Position numbers and translations under genes: made by a program. Of a stretch of 46,594 bases of DNA, positions 16,907 to 25,445 are shown piece after piece (the first letter of the stretch is position 1; every line of letters starts with the position of its first letter). The stretch is from an uncultured Saprospiraceae bacterium (GTDB lineage: Bacteria > Bacteroidota > Bacteroidia > Chitinophagales > Saprospiraceae), in assembly GCA_937980645.1 (NCBI GenBank), contig CALJPQ010000036.1, positions 1 through 46,594 on the forward strand, read 5' to 3'. The notes beneath the pieces were generated by a model. It worked only from the letters and a program-made list of their open reading frames with translations, was not told the origin of the DNA and ran no database searches.

Positions 16907-19178
16907 CCCACGTAGGGGGTATCGTGGTCGGGATCGGCGCTTTATCGCGCAAGAGCCACCGCACCAATATAGGCGAAAGATACAAGTCGCACAGCAGCGC
17001 ACCTACCAGAGTGATGCTGATGATGACCCCTACAATTACAGAGGGCGGATGGACGGAGAACAGCATCACTAAAAAACTGAAGAACAGAATGATGCTTCCT
17101 AGCGTCATAGCCTTTCCCGTTTCCAGAAGGGTTGTTTCTAAGGAGCGTTCCACACTCAGCCCTCGGCTTCGGCATAGCCGGAACGTGCTCAGGAAGTGCA
17201 CCGTATCGTCGGTGGCAATGCCAAAGACAATGCTGAAGACTGTAGCTACGCCCGCTTCCAGCGGGATGTCCAGGAAGCCCAAAAGCGCTCCGGCAAAGAA
17301 CAGGGGCAACACGTTGGGAATGGTGAAGATGAGTACTAAACGGGCATCTCGGAAAAGGAAGGCCATCAGCAGGGCCACCGTGAGCACCGAAGGGATGAGG
17401 CCCTCCAGCATGTTGTCTCGGATATAAGCGGAGTTTTTATCCACTACTACACCGGTGCCCGTGATCCGGAAGCGTGCTACCGCCGGGTTAGTGTTTTGGG
17501 CGATCCACTGCTCCAGGTCGCCCTGAATGGCGGCAATGGAGTCGCGTCCGATGTCCTGAATGCGCGCGGCGATGCGGGCTTTGTCGCGGTTTTTGCTCAG
17601 CAGCACCTCTGCTGCCGGGTTGGGCAGCCGTTCGGCTAAGCGCTGGTATTGGAGCAGCGTTTCGTCGTCGTCAGGCAGGCGATAGGCTTCTGCTCGGTTG
17701 CCATAGTGCATGGCATTGAGGCTGCGATACAGGTCGTTGATGGAGCTGTGCGCCCGAATGGGCGGATATTGCTCTAAGCGCTGCTCTACTTTGTCCATTT
17801 CGCGCAGCACGGCGGGTTCGTCAGCGGCCAGACCTTGTTGCGGAAACACGGCAATTTCCACCGGCCGGAAGCCGGCGAAATTTTCTTCAAAAAACAAAAA
17901 GTCGCGCGTGATCTGGGCGCCGCGCGGCAGGTTTTGCCGGATGCGGTAATCGGTGTTGATCTGCCAAATGCCAATAAGAGAAATGCCTAATGCTGCGGCG
18001 AATGCCCAGGCAATGCGGCGCTGATGCGTGCGCGTGAAGGTGTAGATGTGGCGCATCAGGCGCTCCCAGAAGGCCCATTCTGGCGTGTGCTGAATGAGCT
18101 GCTCGCGTTGGAAGCGCGGCAGCCAGATCCACAACCAGCCATAGATGACGATAAACGCCAGCACCACGCCCAGCGCCGCATTTACCCCAAAGGCCTGAAT
18201 AGGCTCCGTGCGGTTGGTCAGCAGCGACAGGAAGCCGATGGCCGTGGTAACGCAAGTGATAAAAGTGGCTAACCCAATTTCACGCACCGTGATGCGAATG
18301 GCCTGAGCGGGCGGTCGGCCTTTTTCTAACTCATCTAAATACTTGGTCGTCAGGTGAATGGTATCGGCCACACCCACAATGCACATCAGAACAGGGTACA
18401 GGGCTGCCAGCGCATTGAGCTCGCGCCCCAGCAGGCTGAGCAGGGCCAGAAAAAACAGCAACGCCAACCCAATGCCCGTCATGGCCAGCAACACCGTGCG
18501 CCAGCGGCGGAAGATGAAAAACAAAATGAGCGACGCCAGCAGCACGGCAATGGCCGTCGAGACCGCAATCTCGCGCTTTTGCATGGCCACCATGTCGCGG
18601 TGGAAGTAGGCGCGCCCCAGCCGATAGACGCCCTCGAACGAGTACTGCGCTATAAGGCTATCTAAAGCCTCCATCAGGGCCACCGACTGTTCGTATGTGC
18701 TCTGGTTGACGGTCTTTAGCACCACCGTAAGCGCCGTAGCATCTTCGGAAATGAGGTTGTGCACAAAGCGCTTGTCTTGCAGCACCCTTGCCCGATCAGT
18801 GGCATAGTACGTCGTGTCGTCCACATGGATGGCCGGCACGGCCGTTACGCCAAAGGGCGTACGCAGCGGATAGCGCACCGTCGTGAGCGAAAGGGCCGTC
18901 GTCACGTTGGGCAACTCCTTAGCCCGCAGGGTAAAGTCCTGCACCTGCTGCAAAAACGCCTGGTCAAAAACGCCCTCCTTGCGCTCCAGGGCGACCAGCA
19001 GGAAGTTGTCGTCGCTCTCAAAGTCCTGGATGTACGCTTTGAAAAACTCCCAGTCTGGGTCGCCCTTGGGGAAGAACTGCTCAAAATCAAAGGAAAACGT
19101 CAGGCGTGTGAGGAGGAACAGGCTGGCGGCAGTAGCAATGCCATAGAGCGCCAGAAGCCAGTTTCGATAGCGGTGCAT
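16830..19178 (-). CDS. MMPL/RND-family membrane transporter
   Basis: This 782-residue RND-superfamily protein of the MMPL/Patched type has an N-terminal helix, a large exported domain (residues ~35-205), five helices (~210-350, for example TAIAVLLASLILFFIFRRW), a second exported domain (~410-600) and five more helices to ~745. Substrates of relatives include lipids and hopanoids; here the substrate is unknown. Motif GVADTIHL and its second-half partner FGIATDDTVHFLS carry the acidic residues used for proton coupling. The tail is polar. It is probably monocistronic, converging on the redoxin gene. Confidence 0.9.
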   Translation of the reverse strand: MHRYRNWLLALYGIATAASLFLLTRLTFSFDFEQFFPKGDPDWEFFKAYIQDFESDDNFLLVALERKEGVFDQAFLQQVQDFTLRAKELPNVTTALSLTTVRYPLRTPFGVTAVPAIHVDDTTYYATDRARVLQDKRFVHNLISEDATALTVVLKTVNQSTYEQSVALMEALDSLIAQYSFEGVYRLGRAYFHRDMVAMQKREIAVSTAIAVLLASLILFFIFRRWRTVLLAMTGIGLALLFFLALLSLLGRELNALAALYPVLMCIVGVADTIHLTTKYLDELEKGRPPAQAIRITVREIGLATFITCVTTAIGFLSLLTNRTEPIQAFGVNAALGVVLAFIVIYGWLWIWLPRFQREQLIQHTPEWAFWERLMRHIYTFTRTHQRRIAWAFAAALGISLIGIWQINTDYRIRQNLPRGAQITRDFLFFEENFAGFRPVEIAVFPQQGLAADEPAVLREMDKVEQRLEQYPPIRAHSSINDLYRSLNAMHYGNRAEAYRLPDDDETLLQYQRLAERLPNPAAEVLLSKNRDKARIAARIQDIGRDSIAAIQGDLEQWIAQNTNPAVARFRITGTGVVVDKNSAYIRDNMLEGLIPSVLTVALLMAFLFRDARLVLIFTIPNVLPLFFAGALLGFLDIPLEAGVATVFSIVFGIATDDTVHFLSTFRLCRSRGLSVERSLETTLLETGKAMTLGSIILFFSFLVMLFSVHPPSVIVGVIISITLVGALLCDLYLSPILVRWLLRDKAPIPTTIPPTWANGAEERRPSNPLAGHSSVPESGSQ

Positions 19179-19277
19179 GGGCGGCGTGAAAATGCTTTTT
19201 GGCGAGCCTCAGGTGTCTGTGGCTGCCACAACGAGCGCTGCCGCCAAAAGTTCAGTTTTTTTTGAAAAAGCCCGTCC

Positions 19278-20999
19278 TCAGCGCGCGCAGAACACTTTGC
19301 GCACGGTACGGCGTCCTTCATCTGAGCGGAGTTCGAGCAGGTAAAGTCCGCTTTGGGCGGGCAGGCGCTGGAGTGCCCACTCGTTGATGCCGCGCGCGGT
19401 GCGCAGCAGTTCTTCTGCGATGAGGAGGCCGGAGGCGTCGAGCCAGCGGGCCGTCAGCATTTCGCCTTCGCGTCCGGCGGTGTACGTTAGCGTCAGGCGG
19501 TCGCTGAACGGGTTGGGGGCCACCTGCATGTTGTCGGCCCAATTGGGCGTGGGTTCAGGGTAAATGCGTTCGATGAGCGCCCGGCTGTCGGCGTCTAATG
19601 CTGCATCGTCGAGTGTACCGCCCAGCATGCGCACGCGCAGGCGCATTTGCCGGCCATGCGAAAAGCGATTGGTAACCCGGGCATGTTCCGTAAATGTCAG
19701 CCGCGCTCCAGGCGGCAGGTCCACGTACACGTGGGACGGCGGCAGGGCGTCGTTACATTCGCTTATTTGCAAGATAGCGTCTATCGTCAGCGCAGCATTG
19801 CGCTCCAGCACCAGTGCCCCATCGGCGCAAATGACCAGCATGCCCGCCCCCTGGTCGCCGTAATGCAGCGCCGCTCCTTCGCGGATGCGGAACTCGCCGC
19901 CCCGCTTGAATTGCATACACGTGTAGGCGTTGTTCACCGTAATGCGGCCGCCCGCGTGGTGCAGCGCGTCGCCGTCCTCGAAGATGAGATCCACGAAGTT
20001 CAGGCAAAAATCACCGCCATTATTCAGCAGGGTGAACGAGTGCCGCAAAGTATCGCTGCCTACGACCAGACCGCCGCGGAATTGGGCAAAGGGCTGCATC
20101 TCCAGCGTCTGGCCCGGCGATACCGTCAGGGTGATGTTCTGAGGCGTCGCCATATTGGGCACGGGAAAGGCCTCGATGTACGACAAGCTCTTCGGGCCGG
20201 GATACGTAGGCGCCGTGTAGAGACCGATAAAAATCTCTGGCCAATTGGGTGGATTGCTCACCTCTTGCACGCCTATGGGGTTGCGAAAGGCGGCCACTTC
20301 GGTGATGTAACCCACAAAGCTGGGGCCGAAGAAGAACGGGTCTATGCGCGGCGTGTAAAATTGAATTTGCGCGTTCGAGGGAAACGTGGTATCAGCCAGG
20401 GTAAACTTCAAAACGGCCTCGCGTATCCGTTGCCCATCAAAGCGTTCAGACGGGAAGCAATCCTGGATGAAACCTTCCATCTGCTGGCTGGCTAGTCCGG
20501 TCTGATAGCGGGTGGCTCCTCCGGGCGTACCGCTTTCATCCGGTATGGCGATGCCCACCAGCATGCCGGTGCACAGGTCATCCGGGCAGTTGTTGCCTTT
20601 TTTCACCTTGACCGAAGTGGGCCAGGTGGCATACTCTGCATAGATTGCATAAGGTATGTTGGGCGTCAGAGTGTCTAAAGACGGGAAAGAGTCCAGCCGC
20701 GCCCGGACGAACAGCGGCATCTTCGGGTTGATTTGCACCAAGTCAATCAAAAACAAAGGGCTCAACGGCCCAGATTTGCGAACACTGATGCAGCGGCTGG
20801 AGTCTATAGGCCCATTCCAGTGGCCATCGGTGGTCTGATAGACCATCCAGCCCTTGATTTGCGTGGTGGTAACATCCGGATTGAACGGGCAAGGGCCATT
20901 GTAGGTAGCCCCCCAAAAGTTGGGCAGAAACGGCTGCGCGCGCAGCGCACCCGCCGTCGCCATCAGCGCTAACAGGCTGAAAAGTAGAGCAGGTCTCAT
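19278..20999 (-). CDS. Secreted protein with T9SS type A sorting domain
   Basis: This 573-residue protein has a signal peptide (RPALLFSLLALMATAGALRA, then QPF). The middle is beta-rich without a recognised catalytic motif; residues ~370-480 look like a right-handed beta-helix or adhesin region (FRIREGAALHYGDQG and LVLERNAALTIDA). The last ~75 residues are a type A sorting domain (VAPNPFSDRLTLTY, GLYLLELRSDEG, ending RTVRKVFCAR). It should be secreted and anchored by the type IX system. The ATG at 20999 is preferred over a longer frame because it begins the signal peptide. Confidence 0.85.
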   Translation of the reverse strand: MRPALLFSLLALMATAGALRAQPFLPNFWGATYNGPCPFNPDVTTTQIKGWMVYQTTDGHWNGPIDSSRCISVRKSGPLSPLFLIDLVQINPKMPLFVRARLDSFPSLDTLTPNIPYAIYAEYATWPTSVKVKKGNNCPDDLCTGMLVGIAIPDESGTPGGATRYQTGLASQQMEGFIQDCFPSERFDGQRIREAVLKFTLADTTFPSNAQIQFYTPRIDPFFFGPSFVGYITEVAAFRNPIGVQEVSNPPNWPEIFIGLYTAPTYPGPKSLSYIEAFPVPNMATPQNITLTVSPGQTLEMQPFAQFRGGLVVGSDTLRHSFTLLNNGGDFCLNFVDLIFEDGDALHHAGGRITVNNAYTCMQFKRGGEFRIREGAALHYGDQGAGMLVICADGALVLERNAALTIDAILQISECNDALPPSHVYVDLPPGARLTFTEHARVTNRFSHGRQMRLRVRMLGGTLDDAALDADSRALIERIYPEPTPNWADNMQVAPNPFSDRLTLTYTAGREGEMLTARWLDASGLLIAEELLRTARGINEWALQRLPAQSGLYLLELRSDEGRRTVRKVFCAR

Positions 21000-21140
21000 G
21001 TGTCGGTTATATTTTTTTAAATGAGAGAAAGAATGCTCAAAATTACCGACCTTGCCACCCTGCCGCAACCGCGACTTTTGCTATTTGGCGTCAAAGTGTT
21101 TTTTTTTACGGCAAAAGCTTACGGATGAGTCCGCCTGGCC

Positions 21141-21179
21141 CGAGGTATTGTCTTCCAGGCACGAGAAGGCGATAACTCG
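21141..21179. repeat. Palindromic hairpin repeat, copy 4 (diverged)
   Basis: CGAGGTATTGTCTTC (21141-21155) and the segment ending GGCGATAACTCG (21162-21179) form an imperfect stem. The core resembles the copy at 36751-36789 (GTCTTC...GAGAAGG). It lies upstream of the secreted-protein gene, beside copy 5. Confidence 0.65.
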
Positions 21180-21193
21180 AGAGCAGCCTCTCT

Positions 21194-21231
21194 CTGAGGC
21201 GACACCTTCCTGGCGGAAGAGGTCGCCTCAG
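21194..21231. repeat. Palindromic hairpin repeat, copy 5
   Basis: CTGAGGCGACACCTTCC (21194-21210), loop TGGC, GGAAGAGGTCGCCTCAG (21215-21231): a 17-position stem with a three-base internal mismatch. It shares the GAGGCGACA-CTCC core with copies 1-3. It sits 25 bases downstream of the stop of the small gene at 21256 and could also influence 3' ends there. Confidence 0.8.
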
Positions 21232-21255
21232 AGCAATTCCCCTGAGGTCAGCGGC

Positions 21256-21537
21256 TCAGATGATTTCTTCAAATTCGGTTAGTTGGGCCTGTGGGAAAGC
21301 GCGTTTTTCGGCTTCTATGCGGCTGCGGTGCATGTCGTCCATTCGGGCCAGGATGTCGGTCAGCAGGGTTTCATCTGCCCATTGCCGGATGGCTTCCAGC
21401 GTCTGGTAGCGTTCATCAGCGCCGAGTTTGAAGGTTTGTTCGTAGCCGGCGTTCTCGAACTTGACCGAAATGCGGTTATCCATTTTGAAAACCGTAATCT
21501 TCAGCAACGGATGTGGTATTGTACCCAGGATGCGCAT
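21256..21537 (-). CDS. Conserved small protein of unknown function
   Basis: This 93-residue soluble protein starts RILGTIPHPLLKITVF and continues with a strand-rich stretch (NRISVKFENAGYEQTFKL) and a helical C-terminal half (EAIRQWADETLLTDIL). From memory this RILG.IPHP...ITVF opening marks a conserved Bacteroidota family with no known function. There is no signal peptide or catalytic motif. It is flanked by hairpin repeats on its 3' side and by the CTTCGTGCC-type repeat region on its 5' side, and appears to be transcribed alone. Confidence 0.75.
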   Translation of the reverse strand: MRILGTIPHPLLKITVFKMDNRISVKFENAGYEQTFKLGADERYQTLEAIRQWADETLLTDILARMDDMHRSRIEAEKRAFPQAQLTEFEEII

Positions 21538-21599
21538 GTGAAGCAGGAAGGTGGAAATGAAAAATGAAAAGCGGCCTTTAGCAGTCTCTGCATTTGCGG

Positions 21600-21740
21600 C
21601 CCAGCCCCATTTGTGGCTAAAAAAGCATTTGTGGCTTTTGCTTCCTTATGCTCTTGCGCGCCTCTTTGTGCTTCATACTAACCCGGTTCGCGACAAATCT
21701 CTTCGTGCCTTCGTGGTAAATCCATTTGTGGTCAAAGGCC
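21600..21740. repeat. Cluster of ATTTGTGG / CTTCGTGCC motifs
   Basis: The gap between the small gene and the double-AAA gene contains CATTTGTGGCTAAA (21609-21622), CATTTGTGGCTTTTG (21626-21640), CTTTGTGCTTCAT (from 21663), CTTCGTGCCTTCGTGGTAAA (21700-21719) and ATTTGTGGTCAAAG (21724-21737). Related single copies occur at 10365-10400 and, reversed, at 36715-36737. The same motif type is, from memory, widespread in intergenic DNA of unrelated bacteria. Confidence 0.65.
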
Positions 21741-21741
21741 G

Positions 21742-24390
21742 TTAGAAGCCTATACCTCGGCGCTGATAAAGGGTGAGTTTGCTTTTATCTAAGACGAAAG
21801 AAGCCACATCGTCGAGCAGGATAGTATGCTGTTCGTCGGGGGATGCAGGTTGGTCGGCCGGGCGTTGAGCCAGCCGGAGGTTTTGGTTTTTGATAGCCTC
21901 CAGGACGACCTGGCGCACGGCGCGGGCGTTTCCGAAGTAGCGGTCGCGCAGGTCGTAGAGGAAGGTGAGGTATTTGCCCAGATGTTCGCGGGCGCGTTCG
22001 TCCACGCGGTAGTTTTCCTGCTGGAACATGTGCAGGGCGATTTCGAGCAGTTCTTCGGGTGAGTAGTCTTCGAAGCGCAGGATTTTATCGAAGCGGCTGG
22101 CCAGTCCCGGGTTAGCTTTGAGGAAGGCTTCCATTTGTTCGGGATAGCCGGCCACGAAGACGAAGAATTCGCCTCGGCTGTCTTCCATGCGTTTAAGGAG
22201 GGCCTGTATGGCTTCGTCGCCGAAGTCGCCCTGGGTGCCGCGTCCGCTTTGGGTGAGGGCATAAGCTTCGTCAATGAAGAGGACGCCGCCCATGGCTTCT
22301 TCGATGCGTTCGGTGGTTTTGATGGCGGTTTGTCCGACGTAGCCAGCGACCAGGCCCTGGCGGTCGGTTTCGACCATGTGGCCGCGTTCGAGGATGCCTA
22401 AGGCCTTGTAGATTTTGGCTAAGATGCGCGCCACGGTCGTCTTGCCGGTTCCGGGGTTGCCCACGAAGACGGTGTGGAGGTAGAAGCGGCCCAGCACGTC
22501 GCGCCCGGTTTCGCGATAGAAGCGCACGACTTCGACCATTTCGCGGATGTCCTTTTTGATGTCCGGCATGCCGATGAGGCTGTCCAGTTCGTGGAGGGCT
22601 TGCTGCAGCAGCGCGTCATCAATCGGGATATGCGGAGGAATACGCCGCTGGGGCAATGCCTGTACTTTTTCCATGTCTTCGCGCGTGATGAGTCGGAGCG
22701 CTTCGGGGGTCATGTCGCGCACGTGAGGGTCGGCCATGAGGCGCAGGGCGAGCTGGATTTTGGCCTTATCTAAGAGGTCATTGACAAATCGGGCGTTGCC
22801 AAAAGAGCGGTCGCGGCGGCGATAAGCCTCTACGATGTACTCGCTGAGCAGGGCCTTGGCGCCTTCGTCCAATTCAATTTCCTTTTCCTGGCAGGCGTAC
22901 TCGGCAATGCGGATAAGCTCTTGAGGGAGGTAATCGCGGAATTCAAAGTACATCTTGAAGCGGCTGCGCAACCCCGGATTGGAGTCTAAAAAAGTCTTCA
23001 TTTCGCGCGGGTAGCCGGCCACGATGACGGCCAGGTCGCCCGGGCCGTTCGACATTTCCTTGACGAGCATTTCGATGACCTCCTTACCAAAATCCTTATT
23101 GTCCTCCGGAGAGCGGGCCAACGAATAGGCCTCATCAATGAAGAGGATGCCGCCGCGCGCTGCCTCAATGGCCTCTTTAACTTTGGGTGCCGTCTGGCCG
23201 ATGTATTCGCCCACTAAGTCGGAGCGGTCCACTTCCTTGACGTGCCCTTTCGAGAGCAGGCCCATGCTGCGGTACAGCTGGCCCATCATGCGGGCCACCG
23301 TAGTCTTGCCCGTGCCGGGGTTGCCCACAAAGACCGAGTGGATGTTGAGCTCTTCTTTTTCCCGGAAGCCTTTTTCGCGGCGCAACTGCAGAAATTTGAG
23401 GTATTGGGCGTGTTCGCGCACCTTTTGTTTGATTTCCGTCAGGCCAATGAGCGCATCCAGGCGCTGGAGCACTGCCTCAAACTTCTCGTTTTCCTCCGAG
23501 ACGGGCATCAGGGGCGCCGTCCCGTAGGGCAGCCACACGGGGTTGTTGCCTTCCTCCCATTCGTCGCCTACCTCGAAGGGTAGCACGGCCAGCAGGTGTT
23601 CCATAAACACCACCTCGACGGTGTAGTGGTCGTTGCGCCACGAGCCTTTGACGTTGCTGCCCCAGCCGGCAGTAACTTTGATGACCTCTTCGCCCTTCTC
23701 CACCCGATGCAGCCGCACGACCTGACCTTTGAGCTCGCGCGCATCGTTGTAGAACTTGATAAACAGCTCGCATTGCCACGGGCGCGACAGCAGATGGTTC
23801 TGGAGTGTTACTTCGGCGTAGATGTAGCGAGTCTCATCGCCCAAAAAGCGGCGCATGTAACGGCGGTCCGACTCCGGCAGGTCGTCGTAAGGGCCCTCGT
23901 ACAGCCGCAGCGACGTTATTTGACAGTAAGGATTGTCTTGCCGCGTAACCGGACGCCCGCCCTCTTCGATATAAAAGTAGCGTGTGGCCACTTTTTCGCC
24001 CTCTATCCAGGCCTCCCAGTAATAGGCGCCTTTTTTCCAGAATGCGCCTTCCTGCTTGTTGCCCCAGCCTTCGCGCACGTAGCCTATGGGGTCGTACTTA
24101 CTCACCTTGCGCGTAAAATGAAGGGCGCAAATCTCCTTCTTCTGCTTCCGCACGGCGTAGCACCGAAGCTCCACCTTGACCTCCCAATCCTCAATGTCAA
24201 AATTTTTATTAAAAAACGACAGCTCCGCATACACGTAGGTGGTCTCATAACGGTCGAATACCTGGCGATACTTCTTCTTGTTATCGGCCAACCATTCGGT
24301 GGAAGAATAAATTTTTAAGTCCCGAAATTTCCACAGCTTGTGTGTCGGGTTTTCTTCCGGTGGATTTAATTGTTGGGAGCCAAAATACAT
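21742..24390 (-). CDS. Double CbxX/SpoVK-type AAA+ ATPase with duplicated N-terminal domains
   Basis: This 882-residue protein has two AAA+ domains of the CbxX/CfxQ/EccA class. Walker A is GNPGTGKT at residues 356-363 and again at 644-651. Walker B runs are GGILFIDEAYSLAR (from 413) and GGVLFIDEAYALTQ. Each is preceded by a helical LD-LIG lead-in (~310 and ~601). The N terminus holds two related beta-rich domains, ~23-144 and ~157-274, sharing YVYAEL/YIYAEV and GWG...(K/Q)G cores. CbxX ATPases act as hexameric remodelling chaperones, for example on Rubisco, or in type VII secretion; there are no Rubisco or secretion genes here, so the target is unknown. The N-terminal pair probably recognises it (inference). 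Confidence 0.88.
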   Translation of the reverse strand: MYFGSQQLNPPEENPTHKLWKFRDLKIYSSTEWLADNKKKYRQVFDRYETTYVYAELSFFNKNFDIEDWEVKVELRCYAVRKQKKEICALHFTRKVSKYDPIGYVREGWGNKQEGAFWKKGAYYWEAWIEGEKVATRYFYIEEGGRPVTRQDNPYCQITSLRLYEGPYDDLPESDRRYMRRFLGDETRYIYAEVTLQNHLLSRPWQCELFIKFYNDARELKGQVVRLHRVEKGEEVIKVTAGWGSNVKGSWRNDHYTVEVVFMEHLLAVLPFEVGDEWEEGNNPVWLPYGTAPLMPVSEENEKFEAVLQRLDALIGLTEIKQKVREHAQYLKFLQLRREKGFREKEELNIHSVFVGNPGTGKTTVARMMGQLYRSMGLLSKGHVKEVDRSDLVGEYIGQTAPKVKEAIEAARGGILFIDEAYSLARSPEDNKDFGKEVIEMLVKEMSNGPGDLAVIVAGYPREMKTFLDSNPGLRSRFKMYFEFRDYLPQELIRIAEYACQEKEIELDEGAKALLSEYIVEAYRRRDRSFGNARFVNDLLDKAKIQLALRLMADPHVRDMTPEALRLITREDMEKVQALPQRRIPPHIPIDDALLQQALHELDSLIGMPDIKKDIREMVEVVRFYRETGRDVLGRFYLHTVFVGNPGTGKTTVARILAKIYKALGILERGHMVETDRQGLVAGYVGQTAIKTTERIEEAMGGVLFIDEAYALTQSGRGTQGDFGDEAIQALLKRMEDSRGEFFVFVAGYPEQMEAFLKANPGLASRFDKILRFEDYSPEELLEIALHMFQQENYRVDERAREHLGKYLTFLYDLRDRYFGNARAVRQVVLEAIKNQNLRLAQRPADQPASPDEQHTILLDDVASFVLDKSKLTLYQRRGIGF

Positions 24391-24495
24391 ATCGCGGTGT
24401 GTGCTTGAGATGAATTGGTCTTTGGGCGCCTATTGGGCGCAAGTTTCGGCAAAATAACGAAAGATTAATCAAAAGGCGCGTGGTGTTTTCGATGA

Positions 24496-25380
24496 TTACG
24501 CCGTTTGCATCGCCCATTGTTCGGTGCCTCTGCGCCAGTGAAGGATTTCCAAGCCAAAAGCAGCCTTGATTTTAGCCTTGTCTAAGACGCTGAACGGCGG
24601 TCGCACGGCAGCCGTGGGATACTCTTCGGAGCGGATAGGTGTGATGCGGCAGGGCAGCTGTTTGAGGTCGGCAATGGTTTGGGCGAAGTCGTACCAGCTG
24701 CAGACGCCTTCGTTGGAGTAATGCCAGATGCCGGCAATACTATTATAGGTGTGCTTTGCATGTGTTTGCTCGATGATGCGTAGGACGGCCTCTGCCAGGT
24801 GTGGGGCGTAGGTGGGGGTGCCTATTTGGTCAAAGACGACGCGCAATTCAGAGCGTTCGCGGCCCAGTCGGGCGATGGTGTGGGCGAAGTTGTGGCCATA
24901 GGGCGAATAAAGCCAGGAGGTGCGGATGACCATACCGCTCGTCGGGCAATGGCGTAGTATAGCGCGGTCGCCGGCCAATTTGGTGCGGGCATAAACGCTG
25001 CGCGGGCGCGTAACAGCATCTTCTCGGATGGGCAGGTAATGCTTGCCGTGATAGACATAATCGGTAGAGAAATGGATGAGCGCGCTGCCCATTTGGGCGC
25101 AGGCTTCGGCTAAATGGCGCGGCCCGGTAATATTGACGCGCTGCGCCTGTTCGGGTTCGCTTTCGGCCCGGTCCACAGCGGTGTAGGCGGCGCAGTTGAG
25201 GCACCAGTCGGGCCGGTGTTTTTCCCAAAAACGGCGGACGGCGCGGCGGTCGGTGATGTCGAGCACATCGGAGCCGGCCAGCAGAAACGTCCATTGTGGG
25301 TATTGGCGGCTCAGGGCCTCGAAGCAGCGCCCCAGCTGGCCGTGCGCGCCGGTGATGAGCAAGACGGGATGTTGGCGCAT
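24496..25380 (-). CDS. rfbD: dTDP-4-dehydrorhamnose reductase
   Basis: This 294-residue extended SDR catalyses the last NAD(P)H step of dTDP-L-rhamnose synthesis (RmlD). The dinucleotide motif TGAHGQLGR is at the N terminus, followed by CAAYTAVDRAE, the catalytic STDYVYHG and the YARTK motif (Tyr and Lys of the active site). The C-terminal part has the typical GIWHYSNEGVCSWYDFA. The length is normal. The ATG at 25380 is chosen because the longer in-frame extension is arginine-rich and unlike the family. A near-match -7 box (TACCTTCG, minus strand, 25418-25411) lies about 30 bases upstream. No other rhamnose genes are nearby. Confidence 0.92.
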   Translation of the reverse strand: MRQHPVLLITGAHGQLGRCFEALSRQYPQWTFLLAGSDVLDITDRRAVRRFWEKHRPDWCLNCAAYTAVDRAESEPEQAQRVNITGPRHLAEACAQMGSALIHFSTDYVYHGKHYLPIREDAVTRPRSVYARTKLAGDRAILRHCPTSGMVIRTSWLYSPYGHNFAHTIARLGRERSELRVVFDQIGTPTYAPHLAEAVLRIIEQTHAKHTYNSIAGIWHYSNEGVCSWYDFAQTIADLKQLPCRITPIRSEEYPTAAVRPPFSVLDKAKIKAAFGLEILHWRRGTEQWAMQTA

Positions 25381-25445
25381 GAAAAGTGAGCAATGGTGTT
25401 TTTTCCGAGCGAAGGTAGGGCGCCTTTGCGCGAACTTTCGGCCCG

